Positions 50,389-59,925 of a stretch of 64,000 bases of DNA are shown here, piece after piece; position 1 is the first letter of the stretch; each line of letters starts with the position of its first letter. This stretch comes from Planctomycetota bacterium (GTDB lineage Bacteria; Planctomycetota; UBA1135; GCA-002686595). The notes beneath the pieces were generated by a model that was given only the letters and a program-made list of their open reading frames with translations, was not told the DNA's origin and made no database searches. The translations under genes and the position numbers were made by a program. The stretch is taken from assembly GCA_012960475.1 (NCBI GenBank), contig DUBE01000029.1, positions 51,253-115,252 on the forward strand. The letters run 5' to 3'.

Positions 50389-52068
50389 ATGGTTGTTGGA
50401 AGAGAATCCGATGAGAGCGTAGAAATGGCTGTTGAGCGTGCCCTTGCAGGGGCTCGGCGTCTGGAAGCCATGTCCCTTGAACAACGGCTCGATTTGATCG
50501 GTGAGTTGCGACGGGATGTTCTTGCGGAGGCGCAGGCCTGGGTGGCTACTTCTTGCGAGGCCAAGGGGATTGATCCCGACTCAAATCTGGCGGCGGAGGA
50601 GTGGCTCAACGGGCCCATGAGCGTGCTGCGCAATCTGCGGCTTCTGGACCGGACTCTGGCAGGGTTGTTGGGCAGAGTACCGTCGCCCAAGGCCTTTTCT
50701 AGGGCGGGACAAAGCACGCTTTCTGTCATGCCCCGAAACCTCGAGGACCGGCTCTTGTTCCCCGGATTTCGGGCAGGCATCTGGCTGCAACCTGGAGTCG
50801 AGGTGCGCGACGCGGCCGCGCAGGAAGAAGAGCTGGTGGGCAGGGAGCCTGGTGTGGCGGCGTTGCTGTCCGCGGGCAATGTGTCCAGCATCGGTCCTCA
50901 GGATTTCCTTCATCTGCTCTTTGCCCGCAACCGGGCCTGCGTCCTGAAGACCAATCCGGTCAACGAGGACCTGGCCCCGCACCTCGAGCGCGCCTTTCGC
51001 GTCGCCATCGAGCTGGGTCTCTTGCAGATCGTGGTGGGAGGGGCTGAGGAGGGCGCCGCGTTGGTGCACCATGACCAAGTGGACGAGGTTCACGTCACTG
51101 GCTCTGCGGCGACCTACGACTCAATCGTCTGGGGTGACCCTCAGGTACGTGAGGCGAATCGAGCCAGCGGAAATCCGGCCCTGAACAAGCCGATCAGTGC
51201 GGAGCTTGGCTGTGTGACTCCGGTGATTGTGGTCCCCGGTGTCTGGAGTGCTCGGGAGATGCGTCATCAGGTGGAGAACGTGTCCAGCATGTTGGTGAAC
51301 AACGCCTCGTTCAATTGCGTTGCAGCCAAGGTGCTGGTGACCTCTTTGGACTGGCCCCAAAGGAAGGAGTTCCTGGACGCAGTGGCCAGGGAACTGGAGC
51401 AGATCCCAACGCGGCGGGCCTACTACCCCGGATCGGCAGAGCGCCATCGGGCTTTTTGCGAGGCCCATCCCAATCTGCAATTGCTGGGGCTGGGGCAGGG
51501 GCAGGATGGGAATCTGCCCTGGGCCTTCGCCACAGGGTTGGATTCAGATGGTCCGTTTCCTCTGGCGTTTAGCCAAGAAGCCTGGTGCGGTGTATTGGCG
51601 GAAACCCCCCTGCGGGGTGCCAGCGCCCCGGAGTTCCTGCCCAGAGCGGTTGAGTTCTGCAATCGCCGTCTGTTCGGCACCCTGTCCTGCACATTGATCA
51701 TGGATCCCCGCAGTGTTCGGCGGCACTCATCGAGCTATGAAGCGGCCTTGGCAGACTTGCGCTATGGTTCGATCGCGGTCAATCACTGGACCGGGGTGGC
51801 CTATGGTCTGGGGGTGATTCCCTGGGGGGCCCACCCGGGTCACACTCGCGCGGACATCCAAAGCGGTGTGGGGTTCGTGCACAACACGGAGTTGCTGAAC
51901 GGAGTACAGAAGAGCGTGCTGGAAGGACCCTTTCTGCCACTCTTCAAGCCGCTCTGGTTTGCCCGGCACAAACATGCGCTGGCCACTGCCAAGGCTCTTA
52001 CCCGCTACGAGGCCCAGCCAGGTCTGTGGAGGTTCCTGGCAGTGCTTTACCCGGGGGTGAGGGGATGA
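50389..52068 (+). CDS. Aldehyde dehydrogenase superfamily protein
   Basis: 559 residues. The nucleotide-binding and catalytic domains are recognisable from AALLSAGNVSSIGPQDFL, VDEVHVTGSAATYDSIVWG, the active-site Glu E272 in SAELGCVTP and Cys C310 in ASFNCVAAKVLVT. The member is divergent and longer than usual, closest in style to ALDH-like acyl/aldehyde dehydrogenases found next to GMC oxidoreductases. Its stop overlaps the GMC gene start by 4 nt (ATGA at 52065-52068), so the two are coupled; an alcohol-to-acid oxidation path is a reasonable inference. The substrate is unknown. Confidence 0.82.
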   Translation: MVVGRESDESVEMAVERALAGARRLEAMSLEQRLDLIGELRRDVLAEAQAWVATSCEAKGIDPDSNLAAEEWLNGPMSVLRNLRLLDRTLAGLLGRVPSPKAFSRAGQSTLSVMPRNLEDRLLFPGFRAGIWLQPGVEVRDAAAQEEELVGREPGVAALLSAGNVSSIGPQDFLHLLFARNRACVLKTNPVNEDLAPHLERAFRVAIELGLLQIVVGGAEEGAALVHHDQVDEVHVTGSAATYDSIVWGDPQVREANRASGNPALNKPISAELGCVTPVIVVPGVWSAREMRHQVENVSSMLVNNASFNCVAAKVLVTSLDWPQRKEFLDAVARELEQIPTRRAYYPGSAERHRAFCEAHPNLQLLGLGQGQDGNLPWAFATGLDSDGPFPLAFSQEAWCGVLAETPLRGASAPEFLPRAVEFCNRRLFGTLSCTLIMDPRSVRRHSSSYEAALADLRYGSIAVNHWTGVAYGLGVIPWGAHPGHTRADIQSGVGFVHNTELLNGVQKSVLEGPFLPLFKPLWFARHKHALATAKALTRYEAQPGLWRFLAVLYPGVRG

Positions 52069-53663
52069 GCTCTGTGGGTTCAGCTTCCAAGGGAGAACGC
52101 GAGCACTACGACTGGATCATCGTGGGTTCGGGTTTTGGTGGGTCGGTCTCGGCCCTGCGTCTGGCGCAAAAGGGTTACTCGGTGCTGGTGCTGGAGCAAG
52201 GCCGCCGCTTTCGTGATGAGGACTTCGCCCGCAGCAACTGGAATCTGCGCCGTTGGCTTTGGCTTCCCTGGCTCGGTTGTCGTGGCATCCTGCGCCTGAC
52301 TTTTTTTAGGCACATGACCGTCTTGTCCGGGGTCGGGGTTGGCGGTGGATCGTTGGTCTACGCCAATACCTTGCCCACTCCCTCGGACTCCTTCTTTGAA
52401 TCTTCCTCCTGGAGCGGGTTGGCGGACTGGAAGAGTGAGTTGGCCCCACACTATGAGACCGCCTTGAGGATGCTGGGTGCCGCTGAGGTTCCCTTTTCGA
52501 CTCCTGCGGACGAGGCTCTGGCGGCGGTGGCAGCGGACCTGGGGCTGGCTGATCAGCATCATCCCGCCCGGGTGGGCGTTTGGTTCGGGGAGCCGGGTGT
52601 GACTGTGCCGGATCCCTATCTTGGTGGCGAAGGACCCCCGCGAACGGGCTGCATCCGCTGTGGGGCCTGCATGGTTGGGTGTCGGCATGGGGCCAAGAAC
52701 TCTCTGCCTCACAATTACCTTCACCTGGCCGAAAAACTGGGGGTGCGGGTGCAGGCGGACACTCGCGTGACTGCGGTCAAGCAAGCGAAGGCGCGCGAGC
52801 GGGTCACCCTGGAGACCCGTGTTCGTCGTTGGGGCGGTTTCTTTTCTACGCGCAGCTATAGTGCGGATCGTGTGGTCATGGCCGGTGGCGTGTTGGGCAC
52901 CTTGCCCCTGCTGCTTTCCATGGCTGGACGCGAACAGGGCCTGCCGCAGGTGTCCGATCAACTCGGTCGTAGCGTGCGCACCAACTGCGAGAGCTTGACC
53001 GGAGTGCAGACTTTCCGCCGGGGTGTGGATCACTCCAAGGGCGTGGCCATCGGGTCGATCCTGCACCTGGACAAGGGCACTCACCTGGAGACAGTGCGCT
53101 ACCCCTCCGGTTCTGGGTTCTTTCGATTGGGCATGGCTCCCCATGGCAGAGGGCGCAATCTGTTCGCTCGTTGCAGGGATATTGTCGGCAAGGTCGCGCG
53201 GCATCCAGTGCGTTGGTTGCGGGCATATACGGTGCTGGATTGGGCGCGCTCCACGGTGATCCTGCTCTACATGAAGAGTCACCCAGAGACCCTGACCCTC
53301 AAGCTCGGCCGACTGGGAAGCCTTCGTTCACGCTCGAATGATGGCCCCGGGCCCACAGCGGATATGCCCCAGGCCGACGACCTGGGCGAGCGCATGGCGG
53401 AGAAACTCGACGGGGATGTGGGGACGCTTGTGACTCAGACGCTGTTGGGGAAACCCACCACGGCGCACATCCTGGGGGGCTGCGCCATGGGTGCGAGTTC
53501 CGCCGAGGGCGTGATTGACAGCTCGCACCGCTTGTTTGGCCATCCGGAGATTCTGGTTATCGATGGGTCAGCGGTCTCCGCCAATCCCGGAGTCAATCCC
53601 TCCTTGACCATCACTGCCCTCGCGGAGCGTGCCATGGGGCTCGTGCCCGAGGCCAATGCGTAG
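52065..53663 (+). CDS. GMC/cholesterol-oxidase-like FAD oxidoreductase with a four-Cys cluster
   Basis: 532 residues from the ATG at 52065 that overlaps the upstream stop; another in-frame start at 52026 lies inside the dehydrogenase gene. The FAD motif is IIVGSGFGGSVSALRLA, followed by GVGVGGGSLVYANT. Four cysteines, C196-x2-C199-x2-C202-x3-C206, form a ferredoxin-like spacing that is typical of one branch of the family. The C-terminal part carries HILGGCAMG and NPGVNPSLTITALAERAM. It probably oxidises an alcohol, possibly a sterol or hopanoid-like lipid, and feeds the aldehyde to the neighbouring dehydrogenase. Confidence 0.85.
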   Translation: MSSVGSASKGEREHYDWIIVGSGFGGSVSALRLAQKGYSVLVLEQGRRFRDEDFARSNWNLRRWLWLPWLGCRGILRLTFFRHMTVLSGVGVGGGSLVYANTLPTPSDSFFESSSWSGLADWKSELAPHYETALRMLGAAEVPFSTPADEALAAVAADLGLADQHHPARVGVWFGEPGVTVPDPYLGGEGPPRTGCIRCGACMVGCRHGAKNSLPHNYLHLAEKLGVRVQADTRVTAVKQAKARERVTLETRVRRWGGFFSTRSYSADRVVMAGGVLGTLPLLLSMAGREQGLPQVSDQLGRSVRTNCESLTGVQTFRRGVDHSKGVAIGSILHLDKGTHLETVRYPSGSGFFRLGMAPHGRGRNLFARCRDIVGKVARHPVRWLRAYTVLDWARSTVILLYMKSHPETLTLKLGRLGSLRSRSNDGPGPTADMPQADDLGERMAEKLDGDVGTLVTQTLLGKPTTAHILGGCAMGASSAEGVIDSSHRLFGHPEILVIDGSAVSANPGVNPSLTITALAERAMGLVPEANA

Positions 53664-53717
53664 GAACAACATGAACACGGCGCTCCTGCGGTGCTCGCAC
53701 CTTGAACCTCAAGGGGT

Positions 53718-54278
53718 CTAGGTTCTGCGCTTGGGCAGGTGCTTGCCGGGCATGGGCAGGCTCATGAAACCCAGGGGCGGCGCGTCTTGGCTGCAGCTCA
53801 GGTCCTTGACCACCGCCACTTCGTCGCAACGGTGGAACTTGGGGCAGTTGAGGCAGTCCTGGAAAACCTTGTGGGGCAGAGCAGCGTGGTCCACTTCGCG
53901 GAACCCCAGGCGGTCGAAGAAACCGGTCACATAGGTGAAGGCCATCACGCGCGCAACGCCCAAGCGCTCGGCTTCCTCCAACAGGAAGAGGGCCATCTTG
54001 CGCCCCAGCCCCTTGCCTCGCTGTTCTTTGGCCACGGCGATGGAGCGGATCTCCGCCATGTCGGTCCAGACCAGTGCCAGAGCGCCGCAGCCCACAAACC
54101 GGCCGTCCACCTCGGCCACCACAAAGTCCCGCAGGCGTTCGATGGTGGTGGCGGGGGAACGGGGCAGCATCTCGCCGGCCGCCGCGAGGTCGTTGACGAG
54201 ATCCAGGATCGGCTCCACATCCCGCACGGTGGCGGGACGCAGGCTCAGTTGTTCCAGGACTTGAGGCGTGTCTTCCAT
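53718..54278 (-). CDS. argA: Single-domain GNAT, N-acetylglutamate synthase-like (ArgA function)
   Basis: 186 residues from the ATG at 54278, which starts 34 nt before the end of the argH frame. GNAT motif A is EIRSIAVAKEQRGKGLGRKM. The C-terminus carries VFQDCLNCPKFHRCDEVAVVKDL, a Cys-containing tail common to stand-alone N-acetylglutamate synthases. It would acetylate glutamate at the first step of arginine synthesis. Position at the end of an otherwise complete arginine operon supports this. The large kinase-like domain of classic ArgA is missing. Confidence 0.82.
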   Translation of the reverse strand: MEDTPQVLEQLSLRPATVRDVEPILDLVNDLAAAGEMLPRSPATTIERLRDFVVAEVDGRFVGCGALALVWTDMAEIRSIAVAKEQRGKGLGRKMALFLLEEAERLGVARVMAFTYVTGFFDRLGFREVDHAALPHKVFQDCLNCPKFHRCDEVAVVKDLSCSQDAPPLGFMSLPMPGKHLPKRRT

Positions 54279-55642
54279 CGTTCGATCTCCTGCTTCACGC
54301 GGCTGGGGGCGGTGCCTCCCAAAGCGCAACGGCGCTCCAGAATGCGGGTCGGGGAAAGTTCGGCCGCGAGGTCAAGGTCTGCCAGTTCGGGCAGGTGTTC
54401 GCGGGTCAGGTCAGGGGGCAGCTGGCTCAACTCAAAGCCCCCTTCGTCGGCCGCGCACACCAGCACTCCGATGCGGTGGTGGGCATCTCGAAAAGTCACC
54501 CCGGCGGCCACCAGGAGGTCCGCCAGATCGGTGGCGTCCAGGTGTCCCTCGGCGCAGGCCTGCAAGCAGCGTTCGCGGTTGTAGCTGGCTGCACCGACGC
54601 ACACGCTGGCCACTTCCAGGCAGGCGGAGGTCGTGTCCAGGGCATCGAAGAGGGCTTCCTTGTCTTCCTGCAGATCCTTGTTGTAGGCCAGAGGCAGGCC
54701 TTTCTGCAGGCTGGCCAGGGTGGTCCAGGCACCAAGGACCCGCGCGGTTTTTCCGCGCAGCAGTTCCAGGGCGTCGGGGTTTTTCTTCTGGGGCATGAGC
54801 GAGGAACCCGTGGTCACTTCATCGGAGAGCGTGAGGAATCCAGCTTCCTGGGAGGTAAAGAAGATCCAGTCCTCGGCCAGGCGCGACAGGCTCAACATGG
54901 TGGTGCTGCAGGCAGAAACCAGTTCCAGCAGCCCGTCACGGCTGGCCACGGCGTCCAGGCTGTTGGCGCAGGCGCTGGAGAAGCCCAGGCTCTTGGCCAA
55001 TGCCTCGCGGTCGATGGGGAACGCGGTTCCCGCCAGGGCGCCGCAGCCCAGGGGCGATGTGTCCTGGCGCAGAAGTGCATCCTTGAGGCGACCCGCATCA
55101 CGCCCCAGCATTTCCGCGTAGCAAAGGGCATGGTGTCCCGCGCTGATGGGCTGGGCCCGTTGCAAATGGGTGTAGCCCGGCAGGACCGTGTCCACTTCGC
55201 GCTCGGCAAGTTGGACGAGGGCCTCGATCAAGTTCTTGAGCTGTTGATCGAGTTCCGCACCGGCCTTGCGCACATAGAGGCGCATGTCCGTGGCCACCTG
55301 ATCGTTTCGGGAGCGTCCCGTGTGCAAGCGCTTGCCCACCTCTCCGACCTCTTGGATCAGGGCCTGCTCCACAAAAGCGTGCACATCCTCTGCCTGGGAG
55401 GCATCGAGTGCAGCCGGGTCCTGGCTGACTTCCTGGCTCAGTTGCTCCAGGGCTTCGATTAGGACCTTGGTATCGGCGCTGTTCAAGACCCCGGCCTGCT
55501 TCAGGGCCCTGGCCCAGGCCATGGATCCAGCAATGTCCTCCTGCACCAGCCGCTGGTCGAAGGGCAGGCTGCGATTGAAGGCTTCAAAAGCCGGGTTGAG
55601 GGCGCCGCTCTGGCGGCCTCCCCAGAGTCTGGTGGCAGTCAT
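54245..55642 (-). CDS. argH: Argininosuccinate lyase
   Basis: 465 residues, full length. Releases fumarate from argininosuccinate to form arginine. Signature SSLMPQKKNPD is present, with HTGRSRNDQVATDM and the NDLQEDKEA-like region (NKDLQEDKEALFD). It overlaps argG by 4 nt (55639-55642) at its start, and argA begins inside its last 34 nt. Confidence 0.97.
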   Translation of the reverse strand: MTATRLWGGRQSGALNPAFEAFNRSLPFDQRLVQEDIAGSMAWARALKQAGVLNSADTKVLIEALEQLSQEVSQDPAALDASQAEDVHAFVEQALIQEVGEVGKRLHTGRSRNDQVATDMRLYVRKAGAELDQQLKNLIEALVQLAEREVDTVLPGYTHLQRAQPISAGHHALCYAEMLGRDAGRLKDALLRQDTSPLGCGALAGTAFPIDREALAKSLGFSSACANSLDAVASRDGLLELVSACSTTMLSLSRLAEDWIFFTSQEAGFLTLSDEVTTGSSLMPQKKNPDALELLRGKTARVLGAWTTLASLQKGLPLAYNKDLQEDKEALFDALDTTSACLEVASVCVGAASYNRERCLQACAEGHLDATDLADLLVAAGVTFRDAHHRIGVLVCAADEGGFELSQLPPDLTREHLPELADLDLAAELSPTRILERRCALGGTAPSRVKQEIERWKTRLKSWNN

Positions 55643-56889
55643 GACAGGGGAGCGCTATGGGGTTTCTGGGGTGCCATGTTCTTGGAACGCACCCTGCGTT
55701 CCACTGTGCCCGGCAGGCCGAACAGTCGTACAAACCCCTCGGAATGCTTGGGGTCAAAGGACCCGCCCATGGTGAAGCTGGCCAGATCTTCCAGGTAGAG
55801 AGAACCGGGCCCTTCCACTCCGATGCTGGTCTGGGTTCCCTTCCAAAGGCGCACGGTGACGCTGCCTGTGACCGCGGCCATGGCCGTCTTGAAGAAATCA
55901 TCCAGGGCCTCCCGGGCAGGGTGGAACCACTGGCCGTTGTAGACCAGACGCGCGTATTGGGGACCGAGTTCTTCGGCCAGGCGCAGGGTTTCGCGTTCCA
56001 TGCACAGGGCGCGCAGTTGGCCCAGGGCTTCATAGAGCACCGTGCCCGCCGGGGTCTCATACAGCCCCCGGCTCTTCATGCCCACCAGGCGGTTCTCGAT
56101 GATGTCCGCGCGCCCGACCCCATGGGCTCCGGCGAGCTGGTTGAGGGTTTCGATGAGAGCCAGGGGAGCGAGTTCCTGACCGTTGAGGGTCACGGGAATG
56201 CCGCTCTTGAAACCAATGGTTACCTGCTCGGCCTCGTCCGGTGCCTTTGCGGGATCGGTGGTCATCATCCAGGCATCCATGGGGGCAGGCCTGGCGGGAT
56301 TTTCGATCGCTCCGCCTTCGTGGCTGATGTGCCAGAGGTTGCGGTCCCGGGAGTAGATTTTCTCGCGCGTGGCGGTGATCGGAATCTGTTTGGCGGCCGC
56401 GTAGTCGATGGCGTCTTCGCGACTGACAATGTCCCAGTCGCGCCAGGGCGCAACGATGGCAAGATCCGGGGCAAAGGCCTGGTAGACCAATTCAAAACGC
56501 ACCTGATCGTTGCCCTTGCCGGTGCAGCCGTGGGCAACCGCGCTGGCATCGACTTCGCGGGCGTACTCCACCTGGGCCCGGGCCAGGACCGGGCGCGCGA
56601 GGGCAGTGCCCAGGAGGTATTTGCTCTCGTAGATCGCAAGCGCTCGCAGGGCCGGAAAAATCGTTTCGGTGACAAAGGCATGCCGCAGGTCGGCCACCTT
56701 GCAGGAGGCGGCTCCCGTGGCGGCGGCCTTTTCCTCGAGGCCAACCAGCTCCTCGGGACCCTGGCCCACATCACCGGCCAGGCAATGCACCTCCCAGCCG
56801 CGCTCGGCGAGCCAGGGAATGATGATCGAAGTGTCGAGTCCGCCGGAGTAGGCCAGCACGATGCGGTTGTTGTGGGCGGGGGCTTTCAT
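55639..56889 (-). CDS. argG: Argininosuccinate synthase
   Basis: 416 residues. Joins citrulline and aspartate with ATP. The N-terminal ATP loop AYSGGLDTSIIIPWL and the GCTGKGNDQVRFEL segment are diagnostic, and the C-terminal part carries the tetramer helix. It overlaps argF by 4 nt (56886-56889) and argH by 4 nt, so the operon is translationally linked throughout. Confidence 0.97.
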   Translation of the reverse strand: MKAPAHNNRIVLAYSGGLDTSIIIPWLAERGWEVHCLAGDVGQGPEELVGLEEKAAATGAASCKVADLRHAFVTETIFPALRALAIYESKYLLGTALARPVLARAQVEYAREVDASAVAHGCTGKGNDQVRFELVYQAFAPDLAIVAPWRDWDIVSREDAIDYAAAKQIPITATREKIYSRDRNLWHISHEGGAIENPARPAPMDAWMMTTDPAKAPDEAEQVTIGFKSGIPVTLNGQELAPLALIETLNQLAGAHGVGRADIIENRLVGMKSRGLYETPAGTVLYEALGQLRALCMERETLRLAEELGPQYARLVYNGQWFHPAREALDDFFKTAMAAVTGSVTVRLWKGTQTSIGVEGPGSLYLEDLASFTMGGSFDPKHSEGFVRLFGLPGTVERRVRSKNMAPQKPHSAPLS

Positions 56890-57881
56890 GCGTTGGCTCC
56901 TGTGGTCAGTTGCTGCTTGGCATCCGCTTGGATTGCGCTTGAAAGCAACAGGGCCAGCACCGCTTTTTGGGCGTGCAGCCGATTCTCGGCGATGTCGAAG
57001 ACGATGGAGTTGGGTCCGTCGAGCACAGCCGCGGTGACTTCCTGTCCCCGGTGGGCGGGCAGGCAGTGCATGAAGAAGGCGTCGTCCTGGGCCTCCGCCA
57101 TCAAGGCTTCGTTGACCTGGAAGTCATGGAAGACCGCTGCGCGCTCTTCTGTTTCGTCCTCTTGGCCCATGGAAGCCCACACATCGGTGTAGACCGCGTG
57201 GGCGCCCATGACCGCCTGCTGTGGATTGGAGCTGTGCTCAAGGGTGACCCCATGCTCCGAGGCGGCGGCCCGGGCACTCTCCATGACCTTGAAGTTGGGC
57301 TCGTAGCCCTGCGGCGTGGCGACCGTCACATTCAGCCCCAGCTTGGGCGCCGCGTGCAGCAGGCTGTGACAGGTGTTGTTGCCATCACCCACATAGACGA
57401 ACTTCTTGCCCGGCAGATCCGGGCCCCATTTCTCGTGCAGGGTGAACAGATCCGCCAGTGCCTGGCAGGGATGCAGAAGGTCCGAGAGACCATTGATGAC
57501 GGGCACGCTCGCGTGGGTCGCGAGTTCGCTCACATGCCGGTGGCGGTAGGTGCGCGCCACGATCACATCGACCCAGCGTTCTAGGTTCTTGGCCATGTCG
57601 GGCACGGATTCCCGCGCGCCCAAACGCTCGTGACGATGGTCCAGATAGACCGCGCTGCCCCCCAGGTCCTGGATACCCAGATCAAAGGTGAAACGCGTAC
57701 GCAGGCTGTCCTTTTCAAAGATCAGGGCCAGGCGCTTGCCCGCCAGAAGGTTCTTGTACTCGGCGGGATCAGCCTTCATGGCGCTGGCCAACTTGAACAC
57801 GCGCAAGATGTCCTCGCCGCTCCAGGAAGCCAGGCTGAGCAGATCGTGGTGGGGGAAGGGTGTTGAAATGGAGTCGTTCAT
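56886..57881 (-). CDS. argF: Ornithine carbamoyltransferase
   Basis: 331 residues from the ATG at 57881; the upstream extension of the frame is the argD overlap region. The carbamoyl-phosphate loop is K-D-S-L-R-T-R, where most enzymes have S-T-R-T-R; the substitution of Leu for Thr is small but worth noting. Other motifs: HPCQALADL, GDGNNTCHSL, MHCLPAHRG. The product is citrulline. The start overlaps the argD stop by 4 nt (57878-57881). The acetylornithine-specific variant is not excluded but nothing points to it. Confidence 0.93.
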   Translation of the reverse strand: MNDSISTPFPHHDLLSLASWSGEDILRVFKLASAMKADPAEYKNLLAGKRLALIFEKDSLRTRFTFDLGIQDLGGSAVYLDHRHERLGARESVPDMAKNLERWVDVIVARTYRHRHVSELATHASVPVINGLSDLLHPCQALADLFTLHEKWGPDLPGKKFVYVGDGNNTCHSLLHAAPKLGLNVTVATPQGYEPNFKVMESARAAASEHGVTLEHSSNPQQAVMGAHAVYTDVWASMGQEDETEERAAVFHDFQVNEALMAEAQDDAFFMHCLPAHRGQEVTAAVLDGPNSIVFDIAENRLHAQKAVLALLLSSAIQADAKQQLTTGANA

Positions 57882-59098
57882 GATTGCTTGGACATGGAAA
57901 CAAGGACGGATTGCAGCAGGTCGAGGATGGAGTCGGTGTCTTCGGCGCTGAGCACATAGGGGGGCACAAGGCGCAGCACATCGCCAGCGCAGGTGCCCAC
58001 CAAGAGACCTGCCTCGAAGGCCCTGGCTTCGCATTCGGCGGCGCGATCGGGAATCAGAAGGCCCTGCATCAGGCCCCGGCCCCGCCGTTCGCTGACCAGG
58101 GGGCTTGACCGCACCAGGGCGTCGAGTCCTTGCGTGAGTTGCTCGGAGCGGGCGCTGATGTTCTCGGCCAGACCGTTTTGGTACTCGTCGAGGAACACCA
58201 AAGCCGCGCGACTGGCCAGGGGGCCGCCGCCAAAGGTTGAACCGTGGTCGCCCGGTTCCAGGACTCCCTTCAGGTCTTCATTGACCAGGGTCGCGCCCAT
58301 GGGCAGGCCCGCGGCCAGGGACTTTGCCAGGGTGACCAGGTCCGCTTGAACACCCGCGTCCATGGCTGCCAGAAAAGTACCCGTGCGGCCGCAACCGGAC
58401 TGCACTTCGTCGTGGATCAAGATGGTGCCGCTGGCTGTGCAGAGTCTTCGGGCCGCTTGCAGGTAGTCCCGGCTGAGGGAGACCAGGCCCCCTTCCCCCT
58501 GGATCGGTTCCAGGATCAGTGCGGCGGGGTTGCTGGCCAGTGCCTCTTCCAATGCGGCGCTGTCCTCGGGAGCCACGAAGAGGCACTCGAGCAGGGGCGC
58601 GAAGGGCTCGCGGTAGCGCGGCGTGCTGGTCACGCTCAAGCTGCCCAGGGTGCGGCCGTGAAAGCTGCCCGTCAGGGCCACGAAGTGACTGCCTCTGGGG
58701 TTGCTTGGATCCAGCTGGTTGTGGAGCCAGGCCGCCTTGCGTGCGATCTTGAGAGCGCACTCGTTGGCTTCCGCCCCTGAGTTGGAGAAGAACACAGCCT
58801 GCATGCGGGTCAGCTCGCAGAGTTTCGCAGCCAGTTCTTCCCCGGCCGGGTGGCTGTAGAGGTTCGAGACGTGCAGCAGCTCGGTGGCCTGCTCGCTGAT
58901 GGCCGCCACAAGCCGTGGGTGGTTGTGTCCCAGTCCGTTGACTGCGATGCCTGCCAGGGCATCGATCCAGTGCCGGCCCTGCTGATCCCACAGGTGACAG
59001 CCTTCTCCGCGCACAAAGTGTGTTTCCCTGGGCTTGTAGGTGGCCAGCAGGTGGCTGCTGGAACTCTGTGTGTTGGCGCCGTCCATGGTGGGGATCAT
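57878..59098 (-). CDS. argD: Acetylornithine aminotransferase
   Basis: 406 residues, class III PLP aminotransferase. Motifs: AGIAVNGLGHNHP, FFSNSGAEANECALKIAR, ILIHDEVQSGCGRTG, VTLAKSLAAGLPMG with the PLP lysine, and STFGGGPLASRAAL. Converts N-acetylglutamate semialdehyde to N-acetylornithine. It overlaps argB by 4 nt (59095-59098). Confidence 0.94.
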   Translation of the reverse strand: MIPTMDGANTQSSSSHLLATYKPRETHFVRGEGCHLWDQQGRHWIDALAGIAVNGLGHNHPRLVAAISEQATELLHVSNLYSHPAGEELAAKLCELTRMQAVFFSNSGAEANECALKIARKAAWLHNQLDPSNPRGSHFVALTGSFHGRTLGSLSVTSTPRYREPFAPLLECLFVAPEDSAALEEALASNPAALILEPIQGEGGLVSLSRDYLQAARRLCTASGTILIHDEVQSGCGRTGTFLAAMDAGVQADLVTLAKSLAAGLPMGATLVNEDLKGVLEPGDHGSTFGGGPLASRAALVFLDEYQNGLAENISARSEQLTQGLDALVRSSPLVSERRGRGLMQGLLIPDRAAECEARAFEAGLLVGTCAGDVLRLVPPYVLSAEDTDSILDLLQSVLVSMSKQS

Positions 59099-59922
59099 GA
59101 TGGAGCTCCGAGGGCTGAGGTGGGGAAAGACTGGGCGCTATTCTTGCGCGAGACAAAACTGGTGCCGGTTCCCTCCCCAAGAGCCGCCAGGATCGATTCT
59201 GGTCCCATGGCCGGGGCGATCTTGACCAGGGCGTCCGGGCAGGCATCCAGGGCCGCGAAGCCCGCCCTGGTCTTGGGCAGCATGCCGCCCTTGATCACGC
59301 CGGCCTCGGTCAGGTCCCGGGCCTGATCCTTGTCCAGGGTCTTGATCGTCTTGCCAGCGGCGTTCTGGACGCCCTCCACAGCGGTCAAGAAGAGGATCGC
59401 CTGGGCGCCGATTGCCTGGGCGAGGGGGCCGACCACTTCGTCCGCGTTGATGTTGTAGAAGGGATCCTTTGATGCGCCGATCCTGGGCGCAATCGAAGCG
59501 ATCAGGGGCGTCAGGTCGGCGGCCAGCAGGGTCTCAAGCAGTTCGGGTCGCACGGACCTGATCTCTCCCACGAAACCCAGTCCCTTTGGAGACTGCCTGG
59601 GTTCGGCGCTGAACAGGTTTGCATCTGCGCCGGTCAGGCCCACGGCGGGGACGCCCTGGGCGCAAAAGGTCTTGACCATTTCGCAATTGACTTCGCCTCC
59701 CAGCACCGCCGTGACCAGGCGCGCGGTTTCCTTGTCGGTCACGCGCAGGCCCTGCACGTATTGATCATCGCGCCCCAGTCGCTGGGACCAGTCCCGCAAC
59801 TGATCGCCGCCCCCGTGCACCAGGAGGATCTGATGGCCCACAGCGCGGGCGGCACCCACCGCCTGGGCGATGGGGCTGGCGTCGTTGAGATGGGCTCCTC
59901 CGATCTTGACCAGGATGCGCAT
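59095..59922 (-). CDS. argB: Acetylglutamate kinase
   Basis: 275 residues of the amino-acid kinase fold: MRILVKIGGAHL, LLVHGGGDQL and AVGLTGADANLF. It phosphorylates N-acetylglutamate. The start is 3 nt after the argC stop (59926). No extra N-terminal helix is seen; such a helix marks the arginine-inhibited hexameric forms, so feedback inhibition may be weak or absent. Confidence 0.94.
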   Translation of the reverse strand: MRILVKIGGAHLNDASPIAQAVGAARAVGHQILLVHGGGDQLRDWSQRLGRDDQYVQGLRVTDKETARLVTAVLGGEVNCEMVKTFCAQGVPAVGLTGADANLFSAEPRQSPKGLGFVGEIRSVRPELLETLLAADLTPLIASIAPRIGASKDPFYNINADEVVGPLAQAIGAQAILFLTAVEGVQNAAGKTIKTLDKDQARDLTEAGVIKGGMLPKTRAGFAALDACPDALVKIAPAMGPESILAALGEGTGTSFVSRKNSAQSFPTSALGAPS

Positions 59923-59925
59923 GGC

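Noticed and set aside
55657..57192. Plus-strand frame of 511 codons opposite argG and argF
   Set aside because: Both arginine genes are unambiguous; the frame is a shadow.
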